A stretch of 64,000 nt of DNA from Streptomyces cellostaticus (lineage in GTDB: Bacteria; Actinomycetota; Actinomycetes; Streptomycetales; Streptomycetaceae), in assembly GCF_023630175.1 (NCBI RefSeq), contig NZ_JALLIN010000020.1, positions 59,261 through 123,260 of the forward strand, read 5' to 3'. Below the pieces are notes generated by a model that saw only the letters and a program-made list of their open reading frames with translations, made no database searches and was not told the origin of the DNA. Made by a program: the position numbers and the translations under genes. Positions 1 through 9,612 of this stretch are shown in pieces (positions within the stretch are counted from its first letter, which is position 1; every line of letters starts with the position of its first letter).

Positions 1-857
1 AGGAAGAGGCGGGCGACGGCGATCATCCGCAGGTACTCGAAGAGGGTGGCCTGGGTCCGGCCCTTCAGGTGGTTGTTCTCGGGCTGGTAGGTGTACGGGA
101 TGAAGGCCCGGAAGCCGCCCGTGCGGTCCTGCACGTCACGGATCATGCGCAGGTGCTCGATGCGCTCGGCGTTGGTCTCGCCCGTGCCCATCAGCATGGT
201 GGACGTCGACTCCACGCCCAGCCCGTGCGCGATCTCCATGATCTCCAGCCAGCGCTCGCCGCTCTCCTTCAGCGGGGCGATCGCCTTGCGCGGCCGCTCG
301 GGCAGGAGTTCGGCGCCGGCGCCCGCGAAGGAGTCCAGCCCCGCCTCGTGGATCCGGGTGATGGCCTCCTCCACCGGGACACCGCTGATCCGGGCCATGT
401 GCTCGACCTCGGAGGCGCCCAGCGAGTGGATCACGAGCTGGGGGAAGGCGTCCTTGATGGCCTTGAAGTGCTTCTCGTAGTACTCGACGCCGTAGTCCGG
501 GTGGTGGCCGCCCTGGAACATGATCTGGGTGCCGCCCAGCTCCACGGTCTCCGCGCAGCGGCGCAGGATGTCGTCGAGGTCGCGGGTCCAGCCCTTGTCG
601 GTGTCCTTGGGGGCCGCGTAGAAGGCGCAGAACCTGCACGCCGTGACGCACACGTTCGTGTAGTTGATGTTGCGCTCGATGATGTACGTGGCGATGTGCT
701 CGATGCCCGCGTACTTGCGGCGGCGCACCGCGTCGGCGGCGGCACCCAGCGCGTGCAGCGGGGCGTCGCGGTAGAGGACGAGCGCCTCTTCGGGGGTGAT
801 CCGCCCACCGGCGGCGGCACGCTCGAGGACGGACTGGAGGTCGGCCTTCTCGGACAC
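1..857 (-). CDS. mqnC: Cyclic dehypoxanthine futalosine synthase MqnC (3' part beyond window)
   Basis: Radical SAM enzyme of the futalosine menaquinone pathway; it cyclises dehypoxanthine futalosine in the cytoplasm. Reading from a GTG at 857, preceded by an AAAGGGA ribosome site, the protein begins VSEKADLQSVLERA. The radical SAM cluster CVTACRFC places cysteines at about residues 70, 74 and 77. Further along are GGTQIMFQGG, SFAGAGAELL and GGFRAFIPYTYQPENN, all characteristic of the MqnC/MqnE family. The 285 visible codons end at ARLFL at the window edge, so roughly the last quarter is missing. Identity rests on motif recall; MqnC is preferred over MqnE because a separate mqnE lies at 16.8 kb. 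Confidence 0.93.
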   Translation of the reverse strand, partial: MSEKADLQSVLERAAAGGRITPEEALVLYRDAPLHALGAAADAVRRRKYAGIEHIATYIIERNINYTNVCVTACRFCAFYAAPKDTDKGWTRDLDDILRRCAETVELGGTQIMFQGGHHPDYGVEYYEKHFKAIKDAFPQLVIHSLGASEVEHMARISGVPVEEAITRIHEAGLDSFAGAGAELLPERPRKAIAPLKESGERWLEIMEIAHGLGVESTSTMLMGTGETNAERIEHLRMIRDVQDRTGGFRAFIPYTYQPENNHLKGRTQATLFEYLRMIAVARLF

Positions 858-1139
858 CGGGGGTCCCTTTCGTCAAGGGTCAGACAGAAACTGTGCGCGG
901 AGCGCTCGTTGCAGGAGTGCTGGTGGGCGGCGGGTGGGCGGACCGGACCAGCCTACGCCAGCCTCTGCGGCCGTCCGCCGTCAGGCCGCTCCAGCACGGG
1001 TTCGCGATCTTGAAGCTCCCCGGCGGGAGGTTCGCCCGGGTCCGGCGCCCCGGCGAGCGCGTCCTCCACGGCCGAACGCCGCCTCCACCCCACGAGGCCG
1101 CCGCCGGAGTTTGCCGGGCGCTCCCGGACACCGTTCTGC

Positions 1140-1171
1140 CCGGCCGAGGAGCGGTACGGCTCCTCGGCCGG
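1140..1171 (-). terminator. Strong hairpin downstream of the prepilin peptidase gene
   Basis: A perfect 13-bp stem (CCGGCCGAGGAGC at 1140-1152, complement at 1159-1171) closes a 6-nt loop. It lies about 120 bp past the stop of the leftward kinase/peptidase genes, so it probably terminates that transcript. No U-tract follows, which is common in Streptomyces. A second inverted repeat, GGCGCGCC at 1241-1248 with its partner ending at 1261, sits nearer the stop. The rest of 858-1291 shows no gene; it must also contain the mqnC promoter, which I could not identify. Confidence 0.6.
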
Positions 1172-1291
1172 AAACCCGTCGCCCCTGCGGCGCTGCAGGA
1201 GGACGAACCCGGCGTCGGGGCCGTGCGGAGCTGCGGGTGTGGCGCGCCACCAGGGCGCGCCGCACGGTCGGGGCGGGTCGGACGCCGGGAA

Positions 1292-2050
1292 CTACACGCT
1301 GCCGTAGGCGCCGATCAGCAGCCCGGCGAAGGCGCCGGCGATGAGGAACGGCCCGAAGGCGATGGCCGTCCCGCGGCCCGCCCGCCGGGCGACGACGAGC
1401 GCGCCGCCGTAGCACGCGCCGAGCAGGAAACCGAGGAAGGTGCCGAGCAGCAGGGTCGGCCAGCCGTACCAGCCGAGCACGGCTCCCATGCCGAGCGCGA
1501 GCTTCACGTCGCCGAACCCCATGCCGGACGGATTGACGAGGAACAGCACGAGGTAGCCGCCGCCGAGCGCGAGCGCGCCGTACAGCGCGGTGGGCCAGTC
1601 ACCGGCGTGTTCCGGCAGCAGGGTGACGAGGGCGAGCAGGACGAGCGCGGCGGCCGCGAGCGGCAGGGTCAGCGGGTCGGGCAGCCGCCGTACCCGTACG
1701 TCCACGGCGGCGAGCAGCACCCACACCGGCGCGAGCAGCAGCCAGACACCCAGCTCCGGCCGGGTGCCGGTGGCGGCGGCGAGGGCGGCGCAGGTGAGCG
1801 CGGTGACGACGGCGAGGAGCGCGGCGGACGGCCCGTACGGCGCCCGCGCCGCGCCCGGTGCGCACCGCCCGCACCGCGCCCGCCCGAGCCAGCCGCGGAT
1901 CGGGTGCCCCTGCCCGCACCGCTCCCGCCACGGCTCGCCGGACGGGACCGCGAAGCGGTAGGCGGCCCTGGGCAGCAGCGCCCCCGCCGCCGCGCCCCAC
2001 AGCGCGGCGGCGAGGGCCAGCGCCTCCGTGCTCACCCCTGCGGCGTCCAT
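1292..2050 (-). CDS. A24-family prepilin peptidase / leader peptidase
   Basis: Integral membrane aspartyl peptidase of the type IV prepilin peptidase family (252 aa). The two catalytic aspartate regions are visible: AAVDVRVRRLPDPLT about midway and GMGFGDVKL (the GxGD signature) in the later half. Two CxxC-like zinc-ligand positions (RCGQGH, RCGRC) lie near the N-terminus, as in many PilD-type enzymes. About six hydrophobic segments surround these motifs. The ATG at 2050 follows a GGGAGAG ribosome site. It lies 35 bp downstream of the kinase gene on the same strand and is probably cotranscribed. The substrate (pseudopilin or Flp pilin) is not encoded here. Confidence 0.85.
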   Translation of the reverse strand: MDAAGVSTEALALAAALWGAAAGALLPRAAYRFAVPSGEPWRERCGQGHPIRGWLGRARCGRCAPGAARAPYGPSAALLAVVTALTCAALAAATGTRPELGVWLLLAPVWVLLAAVDVRVRRLPDPLTLPLAAAALVLLALVTLLPEHAGDWPTALYGALALGGGYLVLFLVNPSGMGFGDVKLALGMGAVLGWYGWPTLLLGTFLGFLLGACYGGALVVARRAGRGTAIAFGPFLIAGAFAGLLIGAYGSV

Positions 2051-2085
2051 CCGCTCTCCCCTTCCGGCACGTGGTCCCGTGCGCC

Positions 2086-3864
2086 TCAGCCGGCCTTCGA
2101 CATCCGGGCCACCGGATCGCCCTCGGCCGCGCTCTGCGCGGAGTAGCGGAGGTCGTCGCCGACCGGCGTCAGCTCGACCGGGTGCGGCGCCGGGTCGCAG
2201 CCGAGGTGGTTGGACTTCGCGCCGACCGAGGTCGCCACGATCCGGGACTGCGTCACCTGCTTGAGGGTGAGGATGTCGACGCAGACGCCGCCGAGCTGGT
2301 CGGTCTGCCGCAGCCTGCCCAGTTCCTCGCCGACGGCCGCGTCGCGCACGGTGAGCCGGAAGGTGCCCATCGGCAGGCTGCCGCCGAGCCCGCTGGCCGG
2401 GCCCTCCCAGGTGCCGAGGTAGCGGGCCGGGACCGTCCCCGGTGTGCCGCCGCTCCCGTCGGGCGCCTCCGAGGCCGGGGCGGCGGCCGAGCGGGAGGCC
2501 GTCGGTGCGCCGCCCGCCGTGTCGTGGTCGCCGTCGGCCCACGGCCGGAGCAGCGCCCCGACCCCCACGGCCGCCGCGGCCGCCGCTCCCGCCACGGCCA
2601 GTGCGACGGTGCAGCTCACCCGGCGTCCTTGTCCCTTCCCGCGCGGCGCGGACGTCGCCGCCACGCTCACCGTGACCCTGCCCGGAGCCGGCCGCTCGTC
2701 CCGCGGCCCGGACCCGGCGGGCGGCTCCCCGCCCCCGGTGCCCGGCCCCGCGCGGTGAGATCCCGGGGAACCGGACGGCGGCGCCGGGGGACCGGACGGC
2801 CCGGGCGGAGTCATCGCGGGGGCCGGCCCGAACACGCCGGCGGACGCCTCCGGTTGGGACCGCTCCGCACCGGCCGTCTCGTGCGCGGGCAGCGCGGCGC
2901 CCGAAGTCCCGCTCACCGAGGGGCTGCTGAAGCCCACCGGCCCGGACGGCGCGGCATCGGCCGTCTCCAGGTTGAGCAGGCTCACCACGCTCCGGCTGAC
3001 CTGTTCCACCAGCGCGCCGGGCAGCCAGCCCCCGGTGACCAGGCGGGCCGTGCCCTCCGGGGCGAGCCGGCGGGCCAGTTCCGCGGGGGCCGGGCGGGCC
3101 GCCGGGTCCTTCGCCAGGCAGTCGGCCGCCACCTCGCGCAACTCACCCGTCAGACTGCCGAGTTCCGGTTCCTCGTGGACGACCTTGTACAGCAGTGCGG
3201 CCGAGGAGTCGCCCGGGAACGGGGGCTCACCGGTCGCCGCGTAGGCGAGCACCGCGCCGAGGGAGAAGACGTCGGCCGCTCCGGTGACGGCCTTGCCGAG
3301 GATCTGCTCGGGGGACATGTAGCCGGGCGAGCCGACGGAGACACCGGTCGAGGTGAGGGACGCCGTACCGTCCGTGGCACGGGCGATGCCGAAGTCGATG
3401 AGCAGCGGGCCGTCCAGCGTCAGCAGCACGTTGGACGGCTTCACGTCCCGGTGCACCAGGCCCAGTTCGTGTACGGCGGTGAGCGCCTCGGCGAGTCCCG
3501 CGCCCAGCGCCCGTACGGTCCGCGCCGGCAGCGGGCCGCCGTCCGTGACGGCGGCGGCGAGTGAGGGGCCGGCCGCGTAGGCCGTGGCGACCCAGGGCAC
3601 GGCGGCCTCCGGATCCGCGTCCAGGACGGGCGCGGTCCAGGCTCCGCCGACCCGGCCGGCGGCCTCGACCTCCCGCCGGAAGCGGGCCCTGAACTGTTCG
3701 TCCAGCGCGAAGTGCGGATGCACGATCTTCACCGCGACCGTACGGCCGCCCGCGCTGCGGCCCAGGTAGACCCGGCCCATGCCGCCGGAGCCGAGCCGGC
3801 CGAGCAGCCGGTAGGGCCCGACGGCGGCCGGTTCGTCGGCTCCGAGCGGCTGCATGGCGTGCAC
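2086..3864 (-). CDS. Membrane serine/threonine protein kinase (PknB-type)
   Basis: Hanks-type kinase of about 590 aa. The N-terminal kinase domain has the glycine loop LGSGGMGRVYLG, the lysine in VAVKIV, the catalytic loop VHRDVKPSNV and DFG in LIDFGIA. It is followed by a Pro/Gly/Ser-rich juxtamembrane linker, one transmembrane segment at about 415-440 (alanine/valine rich), and an extracellular domain beginning near ARYLGTWEG. No PASTA repeats are present; the exterior domain is a single beta-rich unit with two cysteines. The start is GTG at 3864 or ATG at 3855; GGGGGAGAG upstream gives the ATG the better spacing. The ligand is unknown. Confidence 0.9.
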   Translation of the reverse strand: MHAMQPLGADEPAAVGPYRLLGRLGSGGMGRVYLGRSAGGRTVAVKIVHPHFALDEQFRARFRREVEAAGRVGGAWTAPVLDADPEAAVPWVATAYAAGPSLAAAVTDGGPLPARTVRALGAGLAEALTAVHELGLVHRDVKPSNVLLTLDGPLLIDFGIARATDGTASLTSTGVSVGSPGYMSPEQILGKAVTGAADVFSLGAVLAYAATGEPPFPGDSSAALLYKVVHEEPELGSLTGELREVAADCLAKDPAARPAPAELARRLAPEGTARLVTGGWLPGALVEQVSRSVVSLLNLETADAAPSGPVGFSSPSVSGTSGAALPAHETAGAERSQPEASAGVFGPAPAMTPPGPSGPPAPPSGSPGSHRAGPGTGGGEPPAGSGPRDERPAPGRVTVSVAATSAPRGKGQGRRVSCTVALAVAGAAAAAAVGVGALLRPWADGDHDTAGGAPTASRSAAAPASEAPDGSGGTPGTVPARYLGTWEGPASGLGGSLPMGTFRLTVRDAAVGEELGRLRQTDQLGGVCVDILTLKQVTQSRIVATSVGAKSNHLGCDPAPHPVELTPVGDDLRYSAQSAAEGDPVARMSKAG

Positions 3865-3923
3865 CTCTCCCCCGTAACGCTCCCCCGTGACGCCTCACTG
3901 CCCGCAGCGTAGTGCCGGGGCGA

Positions 3924-4806
<883 letters not shown>

Positions 4807-4875
4807 AGACCGGCCCCTCCGTCAACCCATCCGAGTGGATGTTCAAACATTCGGGTGACGTGATCTTGGCCTCTA

Positions 4876-4903
4876 TTGCTTTCGGTAGCCCGCGTGCTAG
4901 GCT
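4876..4903 (+). promoter_or_regulatory. Predicted promoter and long leader of the cold-shock gene
   Basis: TTGCTT (4876-4881) and TAGGCT (4898-4903) are spaced by 16 bp, close to the housekeeping Streptomyces consensus. Transcription from about 4910 would give a leader of about 150 nt before the start at 5061. Long leaders are usual for CspA-type genes and often act as temperature-responsive mRNA structures. The local AT content is higher than in the flanks. No other gene is supported in 4773-5060. Confidence 0.55.
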
Positions 4904-5060
4904 CGCCGCAAGTTGCAGTTTGGTTTCCCTTGCAGTACAGAGCCTGCGGAGCATGTGACCGCGGGCTCTCGTCGTTTTCAGACGAATGCAGTTGTGCAGC
5001 ACCGTTTCGCACGTGCAGGTTCTGGAGCAGGGCAACCCTTTTTGAGCCCAAGGAGGGCTT

Positions 5061-5264
5061 ATGGCTACCGGAACCGTTAAGTGGTTCAACGCCGAAAAGG
5101 GCTTTGGCTTCATCGCCCAGGAGGGCGGCGGCCCCGACGTCTTCGTTCACTACTCCGCGATCAACGCCCAGGGCTTCCGCTCGCTCGAGGAGAACCAGCA
5201 GGTCTCCTTCGACGTGACGCAGGGCCCGAAGGGTCCGCAGGCGGAGAACGTCACCCCCGTCTGA
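5061..5264 (+). CDS. CspA-family cold-shock protein
   Basis: Single cold-shock domain of 67 aa, a cytoplasmic nucleic-acid chaperone. The RNP1 motif KGFGFIA and RNP2 motif VFVHYSAI are both intact, and the protein starts [14 protein letters not shown], nearly invariant in actinobacterial members. The start at 5061 is preceded by an AAGGAGGGC ribosome site. It is monocistronic, with its own promoter, long leader and a strong terminator. Its codon pattern (wobble C with some T) resembles highly expressed genes. Streptomycetes carry several paralogues, so no specific symbol is given. Confidence 0.96.
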   Translation: MATGTVKWFNAEKGFGFIAQEGGGPDVFVHYSAINAQGFRSLEENQQVSFDVTQGPKGPQAENVTPV

Positions 5265-5300
5265 TCACTGCCTGATCGCAGAACCTGAGTGCAGTACCCA

Positions 5301-5333
5301 AGGAGCCCCACGCCGTAAGGCGACGGGGCTCCT
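5301..5333 (+). terminator. Rho-independent terminator of the cold-shock gene
   Basis: AGGAGCCCC (5301-5309) pairs with GGGGCTCCT (5325-5333), and an inner CGCC-GTAA-GGCG hairpin extends the stem. The sequence GCCTTTTCC follows. It lies 37 bp beyond the stop codon and is among the best terminators in the window. Confidence 0.85.
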
Positions 5334-5339
5334 GCCTTT

Positions 5340-6066
5340 TCCCGGCCCGCGCTTTCATGAATTCCCGGCGAATTCTCCGTTCGCCCGTCCCCCGTGCGCG
5401 CCGGCCCCCGGGACACCAGGACACGCGTGAATCCGTGGCCCCGGCCACGGCTCCCTGGCGACGCTCGGTCGGGACGCCCTCGGCCCCGGCCGGTCCGTGT
5501 CCACGCTCGCCACGCGCGCCCGGAGCCGCGCTACGGACTCGGCTCCTGAGCCGGATCCGCCGTTCGCCGGCGGTTCCCCGGCCGGCCTCGTGGCCCACCG
5601 CCCGATCGTCCGCGCCCCGGCCGAGGAGCCGCCCGTCCCGCCGCCCGGGTTCCCCGAGCACGGTGCCCCGGCGGGAGGTTGCCGCCCGCCCTCCGGGCCG
5701 GGGAGCGGCCGCCGCGGGAGGACCGGCCCCGCGGCCGTCCGGTGACACGAGACTTCCGCCGCCGCCCGGGCACGTGACCCGGCCGCTCCGGCAGGCCCGG
5801 CTTCGCCCTCACCGGCGCACGGTGCGCGCACCCGGGGAGCGCGTCGGGGAATCGGTATCGCGGCCCCCTCTCCTCTCCCGGAAGTCCGCCCAGGTCACAG
5901 CGCATGTTCGAGGGTGACTCGGGAGCCCCATGAGCGGTTGAAACCGGGAGTACCGGGAGCGCGACCTGTGCCGGTAACCGGCTGGGACGGCATGGGGATC
6001 GGCTCCACCCAGCATCGGTTGCGGCGCCGGGGAGGAACCGGCGACCGGATCTCGATCCGTCTACCC
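5340..6066. other. Long intergenic stretch with no supported gene
   Basis: About 730 bp between the cold-shock terminator and the ribosome site of the small secreted peptide. Open frames on both strands are arginine/proline-rich, lack family motifs and have no convincing ribosome sites. I see no tRNA or repeat. It presumably holds the promoter of the peptide gene at 6082, but no clear -10/-35 pair stands out. Confidence 0.5.
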
Positions 6067-6081
6067 AGGGGGAGTCACGAC

Positions 6082-6282
6082 ATGCGCACCATCGCACTGC
6101 GTACGAAGTCGGTTCTGGCCGCGCTCACCGGCGCCGGTGTCCTCGCGCTCGGTACCGCCGCGGCCGTTCCGGCGGCCGGTGTGCAGGACGCCCTGGCGCA
6201 CGTCGCGGCCGGTCTCGCGGGCTACCAGGCGGACGCCCCGGCCCTGGCCAACGGACACGGTCCCGGCTTCGTCCGGGGCTGA
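6082..6282 (+). CDS. Small secreted peptide of unknown function (66 aa)
   Basis: Not recognised as a named family. The ATG at 6082 follows a near-ideal AGGGGGAG ribosome site at 6067-6074. Residues 1-7 are basic (MRTIALRTK), followed by a hydrophobic core rich in Ala/Leu/Gly and a likely Sec cleavage region near AVPAAG. This leaves a mature peptide of about 30 residues with no cysteine, ending NGHGPGFVRG. It faces, tail to tail, the large AfsR-like regulator gene, with a terminator between them. The start could lie further upstream in frame, but ribosome site and signal sequence support this one. A secreted signal or surface peptide is possible; function is unassigned. Confidence 0.6.
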   Translation: MRTIALRTKSVLAALTGAGVLALGTAAAVPAAGVQDALAHVAAGLAGYQADAPALANGHGPGFVRG

Positions 6283-6318
6283 TCCCGTCGCGCCCCGCGG
6301 CGCGCACCCCAGTGACCG

Positions 6319-6353
6319 ACGGCACCGGCCGGGCCCCACCCCACCGGTGCCGT
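6319..6353. terminator. Bidirectional terminator between convergent genes
   Basis: ACGGCACCGG (6319-6328) pairs perfectly with CCGGTGCCGT (6344-6353) around a 15-nt loop. It lies between the rightward peptide gene (ends 6282) and the leftward regulator (ends 6421), so it can serve both transcripts. Confidence 0.7.
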
Positions 6354-6420
6354 TTCGCGTGGTCGCGTCCGCGGGGCGCCCGGCCGCGCGCGGCACCGCC
6401 GGGCGGCCGTCCGGACGCGA

Positions 6421-9400
6421 CTACAGTCTGCGGCCCTGCGGGCTCACACCCATCGCGTCGAACAGTTCCTCCGCCGCCCGGCGGTGGGTCTCGGCCGCCG
6501 GTTCGTCGCCCAGTGCGTGGGCGGTCTCCGCGAGGCCGAGCAGGGCGCGGGCCATCTCGATGCGGTAGCCGAGGCGGGACGCCAGCTCGTAGGCGTGGCG
6601 GTGCAGTTCCATCGCCCGCTCGGGCGCGCCGCGCCGCAGGTGGACCAGGGCGACGACGTTGACCACCGACGCCTGGCGCAGCGCCGTGCCCTCGGCGGAG
6701 ACCAGTTCCAGGGCCCGCTCGGCGTGTTCGGCGGCCGAGCGCACTTCCCCGAGCCGCTGGCAGACCTGCGCCCAGTGGGCGAGGACGACGGCCACGTTCG
6801 CGGGCTTGCGGGACTCGTCGCACAGTTCGAGGGCCTGGGCGAGACAGGCCCGGGCCCGCTCGTCCTCGTCGGTCCCGAGGTGGGCCAGGGCCAGCCAGGT
6901 GAGCGAGGCGATCTCGTTGCTGCGGTCCCCGAGGCTGCGGTTCAGCTCGGTGGCCCGGGCCGCGTACCGGGCGCCCTTGGCGTAGTGACCCGACCAGGTC
7001 TCCACCGTGCTGAGGTTGTCCAGGGCCTGCGCCTCCATCCGGGCCGAGCCCAGTTCCTGGTGCAGCGCGATGCCCTGCACCAGGTAGGCGCGGGCCTCGT
7101 CGAAGTCGCCGAGCGCCCCGTGCAGCAGGCCGAGGACGTCGATGCACATCGCCTCGCCCCGGCGGTCGTCGGCGGAGGCGAGCTCCAGGGCCTCCCGGGC
7201 GGTGGTGATGCCGTCCCGGAAGTCGCCGAGCCACCAGTGGCCGACGGCCAGATTGCCCAGGCTGATGCCGAGCAGCGCCGGGTCGTCGAGCTGCCGGCAG
7301 GCACCGACGCCGATGCGGCCCACCACCCGGTACTCCTCGTAGTCGCCGCGCAGATCGAGGTAGAAGAGCAGATTGCGGGCGAGCAGCGCGGCGTAGCGGT
7401 GCAGCCCCCGGGTGCCCGCCTGGGTGGCGACCGCGAGCAGCGCCTCGTACTCGCGGTCGAACCAGCGCAGCGCCCCCTCGTCGCCGTCCAGCCGGGGCAG
7501 TTCGGGGCCGCTGGAGGCGGGCGGGTCGCCGTAGAGGCTGCGGCCGGGGAAGAGCGTCTCGCAGGCCACGTCGGTGGCGAGCGTGTAGTACGACACCAGC
7601 CGCTCGACCGCGGCCTCCTCGTCGTCCTCGGCCTCCCGCACGCTCATCGCGTAGGTGCGCACCAGGTCGTGGAAGCCGTACAGCCCCGCCTCGTGCTGCT
7701 CCAGCAGATGCGCGTCGAGGAGCAGTTCGAGGGCGTCCTCGGCGTCATGGCCGCCGGTGCCGAGCAGCGCGGCGGCGGAGTGGACGTCGATGGTGCTCCC
7801 CGGGTGCAGCCCGAGCAGGCGGAACGCGACGCGCTGGTCCTCTTCCATCGCCTGGTACGACAGCCGGAGCGTGGCCTCGACGCTGCGCTCCCCCGCGCTC
7901 AGCTCGCGCAGCCGCCGGGTCTCGTCGGCGAGCCGGTCGACCAGGTACCGGACCGTCCAGCGGGGGCGGTTGCGCAGCCGGGCGGTGGTGATGCGCAGGG
8001 CGAGGGGCAGGCCGCCGCACAGGTCCGCCAGCAGCGCGACGGCCTCGGGTTCGGCGGCGGTGCGCTCGTCGCCGAGCATCCGGTTCAGCAGGGTGGTGCT
8101 GTCGTCGGCGGAGAGCTGTCCGAGGGAGAGCCACTCGGCGGCGTCGAGGTCGAGCATCCGCACCCGGCCGGTCAGGATCGCCAGGGACACGTCGGAGGCG
8201 GGCAGCAGGGGCCGGATCTGGGCGGCGTCGGCGGCGTTGTCCAGCAGGAGCAGCAGCTTCCGCTGTGCTGAAACGCTTCGCCACAGGGCCGTGCGTCTCT
8301 CCAGGTCGTCAGGGATGCGGTCGTCCGGTACGCCGAGGGTACGCAGCAGCGAGTGCAGTACGGTGCCCGGCTCCTGGGCCTTCTCCCCGGGGCTGAATCC
8401 GCGCAGGTCGACGAAGAGCTGGCCGTCGGGGTAGTCGGCGGCGAGCTGGTGGGCGGCGTGCACCGCGAGCGCGGTCTTGCCGCTGCCGCCCATGCCGTCG
8501 ACGCCGACGATCCGGGTGCGCTCGGCGGCCGCCGCCCGGCCCACCTGCAGCAGCCGGGCCAGTTCCGCGTCCCGGCCGGTGAAGTCCGGCAGGTCGTACG
8601 GCAGCGTGCAGGGCGCCGGCTCGGTCCCGGACGGCCGGGCCGGCGGGGCCGGCACGAGCAGCGCGGCACGGTCGGCCACCGACTGGGGCACCCGGGGAGC
8701 CACCTCGGGGCTGTCGCGCAGGATGGCCTCGTACAGCCGGGTCAGTTCGGCGCCCGGGTCGATGCCCAGTTCCTCCACGAGGAGTTCGCGCATCCGGCCG
8801 AACTCCTCCAGCGCCTCCGCCTGCCGCCCGGCCCGGTACAGGGCGAGCATCAGCCGTCCGCGCAGGGTCTCGCGGAGCGGGTGCGCGGTGACCAGCTCGC
8901 GCAGCGGTCCGACGAGGTCACCGGACTCGCCGAGTTCGAGCTGCAGCTCGAAGTAGTGCTCGGCGACCGCCATGTGCCGTTCCTCGAGGGCGGCGGAGGC
9001 CGCCGAGATCACCGGGCCGCCCGCGCCCGCCATGACCGGGCCGCGCCACAGGTCCAGGCAGGCCCGCAGATGACCGACCGCCTCGACGGGCTGTCCGGCG
9101 GCCACCGCCTGCCGCGCCTCGCGCGCACGCCGGCCGAACTCGTGCAGGTCGAGCTGGTCCTCTTCGAGCACGGCCCGGTATCCGGCGCCGTCGGTCACGA
9201 TCAGGGAGGAGCCCCCGGGGATGCGGGTGCGCAGCGCGGCGACGGCCTTGCGGATCTGATGGCCCGCGGTCTGCGGCGGCTCGTCCTCCCAGGCGGCGGT
9301 CACCAGCCGGGGCATCGGCACCATGCGCCCCGGCTCCAGTAACAGGGTGACCAGCACCCGTTCCTGGGTGGGGCTGCCGAGTCTCAGCCGCCGGTCGCCG

Positions 9401-9468
9401 TGCCACCCTTCCAGCGAACCGAGGATGTTGAAGCGCACGACAGGCAGACCGGATGCCGCCGACTCCAC
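6421..9468 (-). CDS. AfsR/SARP-family transcriptional regulator with NB-ARC and TPR domains
   Basis: A 1,015-aa regulator. Residues about 12-105 form an OmpR-type winged helix and 105-255 the bacterial transcriptional activation domain (HLRACLDLWRG, ALYRAGRQAEALEEFGRMR). The NB-ARC ATPase follows, with P-loop GMGGSGKT at about 325-332 and Walker B LLLLDNAADAAQ. The last 350 residues are tetratricopeptide repeats. This order and length match AfsR, a phosphorylation-responsive activator of secondary metabolism. The start is a GTG at 9468 with a weak ribosome site. A second, shorter SARP lies 144 bp upstream on the same strand. No biosynthetic cluster is adjacent, so it may be a pleiotropic or orphan regulator; AfsR itself is not established. 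Confidence 0.88.
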   Translation of the reverse strand: MESAASGLPVVRFNILGSLEGWHGDRRLRLGSPTQERVLVTLLLEPGRMVPMPRLVTAAWEDEPPQTAGHQIRKAVAALRTRIPGGSSLIVTDGAGYRAVLEEDQLDLHEFGRRAREARQAVAAGQPVEAVGHLRACLDLWRGPVMAGAGGPVISAASAALEERHMAVAEHYFELQLELGESGDLVGPLRELVTAHPLRETLRGRLMLALYRAGRQAEALEEFGRMRELLVEELGIDPGAELTRLYEAILRDSPEVAPRVPQSVADRAALLVPAPPARPSGTEPAPCTLPYDLPDFTGRDAELARLLQVGRAAAAERTRIVGVDGMGGSGKTALAVHAAHQLAADYPDGQLFVDLRGFSPGEKAQEPGTVLHSLLRTLGVPDDRIPDDLERRTALWRSVSAQRKLLLLLDNAADAAQIRPLLPASDVSLAILTGRVRMLDLDAAEWLSLGQLSADDSTTLLNRMLGDERTAAEPEAVALLADLCGGLPLALRITTARLRNRPRWTVRYLVDRLADETRRLRELSAGERSVEATLRLSYQAMEEDQRVAFRLLGLHPGSTIDVHSAAALLGTGGHDAEDALELLLDAHLLEQHEAGLYGFHDLVRTYAMSVREAEDDEEAAVERLVSYYTLATDVACETLFPGRSLYGDPPASSGPELPRLDGDEGALRWFDREYEALLAVATQAGTRGLHRYAALLARNLLFYLDLRGDYEEYRVVGRIGVGACRQLDDPALLGISLGNLAVGHWWLGDFRDGITTAREALELASADDRRGEAMCIDVLGLLHGALGDFDEARAYLVQGIALHQELGSARMEAQALDNLSTVETWSGHYAKGARYAARATELNRSLGDRSNEIASLTWLALAHLGTDEDERARACLAQALELCDESRKPANVAVVLAHWAQVCQRLGEVRSAAEHAERALELVSAEGTALRQASVVNVVALVHLRRGAPERAMELHRHAYELASRLGYRIEMARALLGLAETAHALGDEPAAETHRRAAEELFDAMGVSPQGRRL

Positions 9469-9612
9469 GTAACCCGTCCCCCCACCCCGTTGTACCGCTC
9501 AGCCCCCGGATGTTCGGGACAATCCTAGGTTGTACCCCGAACCCGTCACGTCGGAAAGCGTCTTCACGTTACAAGGGTTGCCCCTCGGTGTGCGCCCAAA
9601 GCCGGACCATCT

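Noticed and set aside
4904..5060. Riboswitch upstream of the cold-shock gene
   Set aside because: The long leader is consistent with a CspA-type thermosensor, but no ligand-riboswitch consensus could be recognised by eye.
5357..6097. Several overlapping frames in the 5.3-6.1 kb gap
   Set aside because: All are Arg/Pro-rich with no motif or start signal, and they contradict each other on both strands.
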